Source of the DNA: an uncultured Acetatifactor sp.
GTDB taxonomy: Bacteria > Bacillota > Clostridia > Lachnospirales > Lachnospiraceae
DNA length: 64,000 bases
Direction: 5' to 3'
NCBI GenBank assembly: GCA_910579755.1
Contig: CAJTVB010000003.1
Span: forward strand, 152,524-216,523
In this document: positions 43,579-50,663 of the stretch, piece after piece
How positions within the stretch are numbered: position 1 is the first letter of the stretch
Layout of the letters: the number at the start of each line of letters is the position of its first letter
Made by a program: the position numbers and the translations under genes
Notes under the pieces: generated by a model
The model's database searches: none
What the model was told of the DNA's origin: nothing
Seen by the model: only the letters and a program-made list of their open reading frames with translations

Positions 43579-44286
43579 TTACCACCCAGCCCCGGACACC
43601 CTGTGTCCCGGCTCCGGATACTCATTGCACAGCAGGCGATAGGGCTCTTCATCCTCCTCGATGGCAGGGAACCTGCCGGAAGCGTCCAGGAAACGATTAT
43701 CCGTACTGTCATCATTACACATACTCACCTCGCCCACGATCACATCCCCGCAGCCCTCCTTGCCCCAGAAGGAGTGATACAGACGCCGGGTGTAAGTGAC
43801 GCTCTGTCCCGGATGCAGCTCCAGAATCCCCCCTGCGGGAATACGCAGCAGTACCCCATCGGACACAATTTCTACTTCACTCTCCCTGTCCAGCTGTTCC
43901 TCCTCTGTGGCCCCGTACAGCTGCATGACCAGCACGCCTCCGCCCCGGTTAATTATGTCTTCCATTTTATACCAGTGAAAATGCATGGGCGTAACCTGTC
44001 CTTCCCGGACGATCAGCAGCTTTTCCGCATAAGGCTTTTCATAGGAAGAATCCTTTTGATTTCCATTACGTAAGGTCAGTGCGGTCAAACCAATTCTGTC
44101 AAAGTCCCCGCAGCCGAAATCCGTAATATCCCATCCCAGTCCATTATCTCTGATTTCCCTGCATTCCGGTCCCTTCTCTGCCCATTCCCCGGGTGTCCAT
44201 CCGAAAAACGGAGGCAGGAAAATCTGATGAGAAGCCAAAAGCTCCTCTGTCTCCCGGATTACCTGATTGATTCGTGAACGTTTCAT
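43579..44286 (-). CDS. D-lyxose isomerase-like cupin protein
   Basis: 235 residues, single-domain cupin. Metal ligands are visible as H102 and H104 in PMHFHWYKMED, E109 in the same motif, and H171 in LYHSFWG. This is the pattern of D-lyxose ketol-isomerases, which interconvert D-lyxose and D-xylulose and often also D-mannose and D-fructose. The ATG overlaps the stop of the GH38 remnant upstream (ATGA), so translation coupling survived the decay of that gene. The exact sugar is an inference from family. Confidence 0.88.
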   Translation of the reverse strand: MKRSRINQVIRETEELLASHQIFLPPFFGWTPGEWAEKGPECREIRDNGLGWDITDFGCGDFDRIGLTALTLRNGNQKDSSYEKPYAEKLLIVREGQVTPMHFHWYKMEDIINRGGGVLVMQLYGATEEEQLDRESEVEIVSDGVLLRIPAGGILELHPGQSVTYTRRLYHSFWGKEGCGDVIVGEVSMCNDDSTDNRFLDASGRFPAIEEDEEPYRLLCNEYPEPGHRVSGAGW

Positions 44287-44685
44287 TTGATTCCTCCTTT
44301 TTCCAAATCCGCCTTCCGAACCGGCTTTATCAATACACTCTGCACCTCGAAGGCATGAAAACGGATCCGGGCCCCCTCCGGTGTTTTTTCAAAAGAAGTC
44401 TGGTAACCCTTCCGCAGAAGCATCCACCAGCACTGCCGTATGCTGTCCCCAAATTTCCTCCGGCACCTGTCCGGAAAAATGAAACCAGCCGCAGTCAAAC
44501 AGCTCTCCCCAGTGATCACCCGGCCTCAGCCTGCAAAGTTTCCCTTTATGTCTGTCCTCAAAGCTAAGAGGCTCCTGGGAGATATACGCCTCTATCTTCA
44601 GTTGTCCCGCCACGTGATAGACGCCGCGCTCCAGTATTTCCCTGACAGCGGTAAAATATTGTTCCTTTTCCCGAAATTTTTCCAT
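44283..44685 (-). pseudogene. GH38 alpha-mannosidase remnant with large internal deletion
   Basis: The first ~95 residues from ATG 44685 (GGAGAAGG upstream) match the N-terminal domain of family 38 alpha-mannosidases, including GDHWGELFDCGWFHFSG. After ASAEGLPDFF a stop is met. In another frame the sequence then reads SFEKTPEGARIRFHAFEVQ and ends KADLEKGGIK at 44283, which looks like the extreme C-terminus of the same family. So about 800-900 residues, with the whole catalytic barrel, have been deleted at about 44395-44405, with loss of frame. The substrate would have been alpha-mannosides. Confidence 0.75.
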
Positions 44686-44724
44686 ATCCTTCTCCACCTG
44701 CCCCTGACGTTCCGCCTTCGACGG

Positions 44725-45609
44725 TCAGATTCCGGCACCGCAGACTTCATCCAAAGTAGGAATGGACGGGGCCGCTCCCTTCCGGGACACTGCTATCGCA
44801 CTGGCCCTGGCCGCCATATCCAAGGCCTTCTGACAGGAGCCTGTTCTTATCAGGGTACTGATAAAATATCCTGTAAAGGTGTCTCCGGCCGCAGTAGTGT
44901 CCACCGCCTCCACTTTATATATATCCTGATAAATTCTTTTTTCCGCGTCCGCATAGACGGAGCCCTTTTCGCCCAGAGTCAATACGATACGGGCATGCGG
45001 ATATCTTATAAGAAGCTCCTCCAGTATTTCCCCCGGCTCCCGCTTTCCGGTAAGCTCCTCTCCCTCGATCTCGTTCAGCAGAAAAAATGACACCTTTTCC
45101 AGAGGAAGCTTCCTGATTTCTTCATTCATGGGCGAAGGATTCAAAACAATCAGCATACCCTTCTCAAAGGCCTTTTCAATAATCTCTCCCACCCGGTTGA
45201 TCTCATTCTGCAGTATCAGATAGTCTCCCGGGGCAAATTCCTCCAGTACCTGGTCGATCTGCCCGGAGGTAACCCGCATGTTCGCTCCTCCATACAGTAT
45301 AATGGAATTATCCCCACGGGAATCCACCTGGATCACCGCATGGCCGGTTACCTCCTCAACCCTGCGGATCAGACGAGTATCTACCCCCGCATTACCCAGG
45401 GTTTCCACCAACACCTCTCCGTCAGGTCCCACATTTCCCCCATGATAAACCTCGGCTCCCGCCCTGGCCAGCGCAATGGATTGATTCAAACCCTTCCCGC
45501 CAGGAAATTTATCCAGCCGGGAAGCCGCAAAGGTTTCTCCTGCGCGTATAAAATGCTCCATCTGATATACCAGATCCAAATTCAGTGAACCAAAATTCAA
45601 TACCTTCAA
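44725..45609 (-). CDS. rbsK: ribokinase (PfkB family)
   Basis: 294 residues. The sugar-binding GGKGLNQSIALARAGAEV near residue 37 and the PfkB signature DTTAAGDTFTGYF with the catalytic Asp243 are clear; LTLGEKGSV is the usual nucleotide-side strand. It phosphorylates ribose or a related pentose at O5. It sits in the leftward run lipoprotein - ribokinase - GH38 remnant - lyxose isomerase - LacI - ROK. The 153-base gap upstream contains only a small CAGAGG/CCTCTG hairpin. Ribose itself need not be the substrate. Confidence 0.93.
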   Translation of the reverse strand: MKVLNFGSLNLDLVYQMEHFIRAGETFAASRLDKFPGGKGLNQSIALARAGAEVYHGGNVGPDGEVLVETLGNAGVDTRLIRRVEEVTGHAVIQVDSRGDNSIILYGGANMRVTSGQIDQVLEEFAPGDYLILQNEINRVGEIIEKAFEKGMLIVLNPSPMNEEIRKLPLEKVSFFLLNEIEGEELTGKREPGEILEELLIRYPHARIVLTLGEKGSVYADAEKRIYQDIYKVEAVDTTAAGDTFTGYFISTLIRTGSCQKALDMAARASAIAVSRKGAAPSIPTLDEVCGAGI

Positions 45610-45762
45610 ATGAATACCTCCCTAAAATATCAATCTTTATGGATCTCTCCTATAAAAACGGGCCGCGATATCTCCGGATGGCACAGCCTGCTCAACCAGA
45701 GGTATCGCAGCCTCTGCGTTATATTGTTTTCTTGATTATCAAACCGTCAGGCATGACGCCTT

Positions 45763-46476
45763 TTATTGTGCGTTCACAAATACGGAAAGATATGCGCTCA
45801 CCCAGGAATCCGCCGTGGTGGAGGGGCAATAGAAATAAAGCACATCCCCTTCGGCCATAGCTATCTCTACTGTAAATTCATTGGGCTTTGCCGTATAGTC
45901 CGCAATGTCAACCGATGCTTTTTCCTCCCCGTTCAGAGACAGGTGAAATGCCTCGCAGCTCTGGGAATAGGGATTAAAGGTATAGCCGCTGAAGGTATAG
46001 GTTCCTTCTGCGGGAGCCCTGAAGCCCAGCGCCATAATCTCCGCGCCGTTTCCAGGCGTATTCAGCTCCAGAAATCCCTCCATATCATCGTTAAAGCCCA
46101 CGCCGATATAGCTGCCTGTCCAGGGATGCCAGCCTCGCACCTTCGAATCCGGATAGTCGTCATAGGTAGTACATTTGTCAAAGGTCTCTCCGTTATCCCC
46201 TGAAAAATAATACTGCCATACTCCCTCCTGGGGCGCTTCAAAATTATAATCATCAATGGAGTTGAACGATGTCCCCTGAGCCAGTCCGGGATCCTTCTGA
46301 CCTGGATCCGAGGATTCCTGATCCGTCTGTTGGCCGCTCTGGGATTCGTCTGACTGCTCTGTGCTCTGATTGGTTCCCTGTTGGGAATTCTCCTGCGGCT
46401 TTTCGTCCTTTCCGTATCCTGTCAGAGAAGCCGCGATCAAAACTGCCCTCAGAATCAATGAAAGCTACTTTTTCAC
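45763..46476 (-). pseudogene. lipoprotein gene with amber codon and lost lipobox cysteine
   Basis: A perfect ribosome site (AGGAGG, seven bases) precedes GTG 46476, but the fourth codon is TAG (46467-46465). Beyond it the frame reads LSLILRAVLIAASLTGYGKDEKP, a lipoprotein signal in which the expected LTGC is LTGY. Then come an acidic Gln/Ser-rich linker and a beta-rich domain of ~150 residues (GVWQYYFSGDNGETF ... WVSAYLSVFVNAQ) of unknown function, perhaps carbohydrate binding. Two separate substitutions disable export anchoring and translation. Its promoter and operators remain intact. Confidence 0.7.
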
Positions 46477-46499
46477 GCAAGTACCTCCTTCATCTTTTT

Positions 46500-46515
46500 G
46501 CGTTATCGTTTACTC
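46500..46515. promoter_or_regulatory. LacI-type operator, site 5
   Basis: GCGTTATCGTTTACTC (minus strand GAGTAAACGATAACGC), between the leader hairpin and the ribosome site of the lipoprotein gene; 67 bases from site 6, centre to centre. Confidence 0.6.
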
Positions 46516-46531
46516 AAGTTTTTTTTAAAAA

Positions 46532-46551
46532 ATTCCTGACTTTACAGGAAT
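46532..46551 (-). terminator. terminator-like hairpin in the lipoprotein leader
   Basis: On the minus strand ATTCCTG, six bases, CAGGAAT, followed by TTTTT. It lies between the promoter and the coding region, where it would act as an attenuator, or as a leftover terminator. Both operators flank it. Confidence 0.5.
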
Positions 46552-46566
46552 CTTTTTCATTATGTT

Positions 46567-46582
46567 GAGTAATCCTTTACTC
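46567..46582. promoter_or_regulatory. LacI-type operator, site 6 (perfect palindrome arms)
   Basis: GAGTAATCCTTTACTC: GAGTAA and TTACTC arms are perfectly symmetric. It sits at the expected start of transcription of the promoter at 46591-46619. Confidence 0.7.
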
Positions 46583-46590
46583 ATACTTTA

Positions 46591-46619
46591 ATAGTATCAC
46601 ACCACAACAGGTTTTGCAA
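46591..46619 (-). promoter_or_regulatory. sigma-70-type promoter of the lipoprotein operon
   Basis: On the minus strand TTGCAA (46619-46614), 17 bases, TACTAT (46596-46591). The operator 46567-46582 follows directly. Confidence 0.65.
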
Positions 46620-46653
46620 CTGTTTTCTCTATATACATAAGCAGGCTTTTTCA

Positions 46654-47528
46654 TCACAGCACCAGCCTTTCTATGAGACGTCTCTTAAATTCCTCCGCCT
46701 TTACGGATACCGCCGCACGGACGTTATTTCCTTCTCCCCAGTCGCAGTCGATGGTCAGTCCCCTGGTATATCGGCCACCTGTCTCGATCAGAATTTTTTT
46801 ATCCTGGAAGGTGATCAGTTCCTCCCACAGCAAAGCGGACAAAGCCAGGGGATCGTGGAGAATAGGCAGATAGCCGAAATTTGTGATGAACAATTCCACC
46901 ATCTCCCCAAAAGAGCCGTGCGGGGATTCCCGATTCCCTTGATATAGTCCACATCTTCCTTTGTAAAACAACACTGATTTGTCACATCCAGCCCCACCAT
47001 ACGGATATCAGCCCCGCTCTCAAATACGATTCCGGCAGCCTCCGGGTCGCAGACTATATTCCACTCCGGGTGCGCCCGGTTGATCTGTCCGCCCATCATC
47101 ACAATACGGAGCTTGGGGACAATATACGGCGCCTTGGCGATGGCAAGACCTACATTGGTCAGCGGCCCGATTGCCCCAATGGTCAATTCCTCATGCTGCT
47201 CCGCCATTTGCACGATAAAATCACAGGCAGGGGGCAGGGCTCTTCCCGCGATTTCCCCAAAATCCCTGGAGCTGCTGGGAATTCTGTTTTTGTCCCACCA
47301 GCCGACCAGAGGCTTTTCCGCCCCGGTACAGACAGGGATATCCTTCCTGCCGTACACCCGCAGCATATTTCTGGTTACATTGGCCCGCCACTGATTTGCC
47401 AAATAAACGTTGGTGACACCCACAATGTCCAGCTCGGGGCTGTTTAAGGCAAGCCCCAGAGCCAGCGTGTCATCCACATCCCCGCCGATATCCGTGTCGA
47501 TCAACAGCTTTATTTTTTTCTGTTCCAT
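46654..47528 (-). pseudogene. inosine-uridine-type nucleoside hydrolase with one frameshift
   Basis: From ATG 47528 the frame encodes the metal-binding N-terminus LLIDTDIGGDVDDTLAL, IGPLTNVGLA and MMGGQINRAHPEWN, typical of the IUNH family that splits ribonucleosides into base and ribose. The family sequence then continues in another frame from about 46930 (PHGSFGEMVELF, ILHDPLALSALL with the conserved His) to 46654. The shift is at a run of four C/G at 46922-46925; the pair joined gives about 290 residues, normal for the family. Ribose release would fit the ribokinase nearby. Read error or real defect cannot be separated here. Confidence 0.75.
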
Positions 47529-47567
47529 TCTCCCGCCTCTCTTCCAGCCTGTCAGCTGGCTCACGCT

Positions 47568-47723
47568 CTATCTGCAGTTTCCCTCAGCCGGCAGAATCAT
47601 TTCATATCTGTCATAGGGCACGATTTCGGCATCAAACAGACCGGAAGGATTCCGGGTAGATTCCAGCAGATTCATCAATGTATTTACCACTCCCAGTGTG
47701 ATCTCGTTTTCACCGGGCTTTAC
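47568..47723 (-). pseudogene. C-terminal remnant of a GH2-like glycosidase
   Basis: A 52-codon open piece reading VKPGENEITLGVVNTLMNLL and then PSGLFDAEIVPYDRYEM to a stop at 47568. The GENEI...NTL.NLL...PSGL pattern is that of the terminal sugar-binding domain of GH2-type and related enzymes. No start; it is joined at about 47721-47735 to the end of the solute-binding lipoprotein remnant in another frame, a second deletion scar. Confidence 0.5.
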
Positions 47724-48356
47724 ATAGGGTCACATCATTTTTCAGCCAGCCGGCCTCTGCCTCATACTCTTCCAGATAACCGCTGCTGTCCGAAGCCCCC
47801 AGCTCTTCCCACCGATCCATGGCACTCTCATAATCTTCAGGCTCAGACGCTCTCAGAAACGTAATTTTATCAATTGCCGCAGCTTCCTGCTTTAGCCGCA
47901 GAGTCAAGGTATGCCTTCCTTTTGTCAAATAAAAATAGACCGGTCCCACATGCTCCCTCTGGGGATCATGCGCCAGTCTCGTCTGCCACTCAAACTGCTC
48001 TACTAAATCAGGGCGCAGTTCATTACCTCTGACATCCTTTTGAAAATCATTTTGGGACATGCCAAAGTAGGTCCATCCATATACAGCCTGCTGAAGCTTA
48101 CATTCTGCGCATTTTCGTAGGGAAGCTCCTCTGCGTCACCGTTTATTTTCAAATAGTCCTCATACGAGGGAATTCCGTCGTCTGCAGTTTCCGGCTTATC
48201 CTGCCAGACCTGTTCCTGCATGACGTCAGTACTGGTCTGTTCTGTCTGTCCCGACTGTCCTGTCTTTTCTGTCGATTTCTCCCGGACGCATCCACTCAGG
48301 GAGATCACTGTCAGCGCCATACCCAGCAGTAATGCTGTCGCCTGCCGTCTCTTCAT
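47710..48356 (-). pseudogene. sugar-binding lipoprotein remnant (deletion and frameshift)
   Basis: From ATG 48356 a lipoprotein signal (lipobox LSGC) leads into a Gln/Thr-rich linker and SYEDYLKINGDAE, as in large extracellular solute-binding proteins of Clostridia. About 70 residues expected after this are missing; LPYENAQNVSFSRLYMDGP follows directly. Near 48050 the frame shifts and the family sequence goes on (GNELRPDLVEQFEWQ, YFYLTKGRHTLTLRL) until a deletion joins it to a glycosidase tail at about 47730. The main ligand-binding lobes are absent. No permease genes of such a transporter remain in the window. Confidence 0.65.
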
Positions 48357-48517
48357 GCCACACCTCTCAGCCGCTTTCAGCGGTACATTGAAAAAACATT
48401 TCGTTTTCTCTTATGAGGCATATTCGTTTTCCGTTTAATTCTCTCTACTTTTTTCTGGCTTTTCTTTTGAAATTATATTAAAATCAGAATTATCAAACCT
48501 GAAAAGGACCTTGTATC

Positions 48518-49189
48518 ATGTCAAAAATTTTAATAATCGACGATGAACCCATGATGACCGAGCTGCTGGAGCAGCATCTTGCAGATTCCGGCTACGGTAC
48601 CATGACCGCAAACAGCGCCGCGGAAGCCATGAAGCTGCTCCCCAGAAACCCGGATTTGATTATTCTGGACATTAATATGCCGGATATGGACGGCCTGACC
48701 TTTTGCAAAAATATACGGGAGCACGTTTCCTGCCCCATTCTGTTCCTCACCGCCAGAGTCACGGAGCAGGATAAAATTATGGGGCTGGGCTACGGCGGCG
48801 ACGACTATATCACCAAGCCCTTCAGCCTGAAGGAGCTGACTGCCCGTGTGGCAGCCCACCTGCGCCGGGAGCAGAGACAGGCCCAAAGCTCTCCCATCCT
48901 TACCTCCGGCGACCTGGTGGTAAGCCTGTCCAAACGACAGGTATTTTTCCGGGACAGGGAAATTTCTTTTTCCAAAACAGAATTTGACCTGATCGAATTT
49001 CTGCTCACCAACGCAGGGCAGGTCTTCGATAAGGAAAGAATTTATGAGCTGGTCTGGGGCTATGATGCGGAAGGCAATGCAGACGTGGTCAAAGAGCATA
49101 TCCGCAAAATACGCACCAAACTTACGGCTGTCTGCGGCAGGGATTATATTGACACGGTTTGGGGGGTAGGATACAAATGGGTTCATTAA
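48518..49189 (+). CDS. OmpR-family response regulator
   Basis: 223 residues. Receiver domain with acidic pocket IDDE (8-11), phospho-acceptor Asp51 in LIILDINMPDMDG, Thr in LFLTARV and Lys in YITKPFS; the C-terminal winged helix (ISFSKTEFDLIEFLLTNAGQ, DVVKEHIRKIRTKL) binds DNA. Partner is the kinase that starts 13 bases before its stop. The downstream lipoprotein and ABC transporter genes are likely targets. It diverges from the decayed lipoprotein at 48356. Confidence 0.96.
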   Translation: MSKILIIDDEPMMTELLEQHLADSGYGTMTANSAAEAMKLLPRNPDLIILDINMPDMDGLTFCKNIREHVSCPILFLTARVTEQDKIMGLGYGGDDYITKPFSLKELTARVAAHLRREQRQAQSSPILTSGDLVVSLSKRQVFFRDREISFSKTEFDLIEFLLTNAGQVFDKERIYELVWGYDAEGNADVVKEHIRKIRTKLTAVCGRDYIDTVWGVGYKWVH

Positions 49190-50556
49190 AATTGCGGGAT
49201 CTTCCCATACAAAAATTTTTTATAGCTTTAATTCTGCTTGTTTTTTCCATTGTTGTCCTGTTTTCCGGTTTGATTGTCTGGGGCTGTGCCGCCTTTCGGC
49301 ACTACCTGCTGCCGGATTCAAACTCTGCATATCTGACGATCCAAACTACCTTTACAGATGGTACAAGCCAGAGAAGCAGCTGGCTTTTTTCCTTTGGTAG
49401 CGATCCGAAATCCATTCCTCAGATGGAAGAATTATATGATGGTATTCCGGTCTCCCAAAAAGCTTCCGTGTCAGAGTACTCCATTGAAAAGCTGGAAAAC
49501 AGCTATGATATGCTTACCCCGAAACGGCAGCTCGCCTATACCGCCTGCGGAATCCTGATGATTGCCGCTCCCATGTTTCTTTCCTTGGCAGGCATTCTAT
49601 TCTGCAGTCTGTATTTTTACCGGAAAAAGCTTCGCCTTCCCTTAAAGTTGCTATCCGAAGCTACCGGCCAGATCGCCGCCCAAAACCTGGATTTTGATCT
49701 GGAGTACGACTGTCGGGACGAAATGGGCGATTTGTGCCGATCCTTTTCCCAGATGAAAAGCGCTTTATATGAAAATAACAAAAGACTATGGTCCGCACTG
49801 GAAGAAAGAAAACGTCTGCAAGCCTCCGTTGCCCATGACCTGCGCAATCCCATTGCCATTATTCAGGGATATGCGGAATACCTGGAGGACAAGGCGGCGG
49901 CAGGGGAGCTGACGCCGGAAAAATCCCTCCGCATTGCCCAAAATATGAATCTGGCCGCCAAAAGGCTGGAACGGTATACAGACTCCATGCACACCCTCAG
50001 CCAGCTTGAGGACATTACTGTTAAAAAGGAGAAGGTCTCCCTGTCCCGTCTGGTGGAAGGCCTGGCGGCAGATTTTTCTCTTATTGCCCAAAATAACGGC
50101 AGAATACTGCATGTATCTGTATCCTCCGATTGGACAGATGCTTTCACGGAGAAGGACTTATCCATGGAGAAGGGCTTATCCCTAGAGAAAGACCTATCTA
50201 TACTGGCCGATACAGCCATTCTGTACCGTGTGCTGGAAAATATTATAGGCAATTCCCTACGTTTTTCCCAAAAGGACATTTTTATGGATATTATGCTGGA
50301 GACCGGCTCCCCTTCGCCTTCCTCCCGGAGGCTGACCATCATTGTCCGGGATGACGGAAAGGGCTTCCCTGCCCAAATGCTGGAAAATGCTTCCAACCCT
50401 TGTCTTCCCCATGCCTTCCAAGCCTCCGGGCCTGACGGTCATATGGGCATGGGTATGGCTGTAAGCCAGATTCTCTGTCAAAAGCATGACGGCACGCTTT
50501 CCCTTTCCAATGGGTCCTCCGGCGGAGCACAGGTGAAAATTTCTTTTCAGGTTTGA
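49177..50556 (+). CDS. sensor histidine kinase (HAMP, HisKA, HATPase)
   Basis: About 459 residues from ATG 49177 (TAGGA upstream). Two membrane helices (IALILLVFSIVVLFSGLIVWG and a second near residues 120-145) enclose a short outside domain of ~90 residues. A HAMP linker, then ASVAHDLRNPIAII with the phospho-His, and a HATPase domain with NIIGNSLRFS and DDGKGFP. Between the kinase halves is a threefold EKDLSM-type repeat coded by an 18-bp tandem duplication. The short sensor and the ABC genes downstream suggest response to an antimicrobial peptide or membrane stress, by inference. Confidence 0.93.
   Translation: MGSLKLRDLPIQKFFIALILLVFSIVVLFSGLIVWGCAAFRHYLLPDSNSAYLTIQTTFTDGTSQRSSWLFSFGSDPKSIPQMEELYDGIPVSQKASVSEYSIEKLENSYDMLTPKRQLAYTACGILMIAAPMFLSLAGILFCSLYFYRKKLRLPLKLLSEATGQIAAQNLDFDLEYDCRDEMGDLCRSFSQMKSALYENNKRLWSALEERKRLQASVAHDLRNPIAIIQGYAEYLEDKAAAGELTPEKSLRIAQNMNLAAKRLERYTDSMHTLSQLEDITVKKEKVSLSRLVEGLAADFSLIAQNNGRILHVSVSSDWTDAFTEKDLSMEKGLSLEKDLSILADTAILYRVLENIIGNSLRFSQKDIFMDIMLETGSPSPSSRRLTIIVRDDGKGFPAQMLENASNPCLPHAFQASGPDGHMGMGMAVSQILCQKHDGTLSLSNGSSGGAQVKISFQV
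50149..50202 (+). repeat. three 18-bp tandem units inside the kinase gene
   Basis: Units at 50149-50166, 50167-50184 and 50185-50202, each beginning GAGAA(G/A)G, encode EKDLSM, EKGLSL and EKDLSI. In frame, so copy changes keep the kinase intact. Confidence 0.85.
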
Positions 50557-50601
50557 CAGATTTTTGACTTTTATCCTTTAGGATCTTCTTGTTAATCAAT
50601 A

Positions 50602-50642
50602 TTCCCGCAGCATTCTATGAACAGCTGCGTAAACTGCGGGAA
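50602..50642 (+). promoter_or_regulatory. leader hairpin before the lipoprotein gene
   Basis: TTCCCGCAG (50602-50610) pairs perfectly with CTGCGGGAA (50634-50642), ending eight bases before AAGGAGG of the gene at 50664. There is no T-run, so it is more likely an mRNA-stabilising or translation-affecting hairpin than a terminator. Confidence 0.5.
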
Positions 50643-50663
50643 TAAGCAAGGAGGTCTTTTTTT

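Noticed and set aside
46465..46467. Readthrough or recoding of TAG in the lipoprotein
   Set aside because: No pyrrolysine or suppressor context is visible, and the lipobox cysteine is lost as well, which fits decay better.
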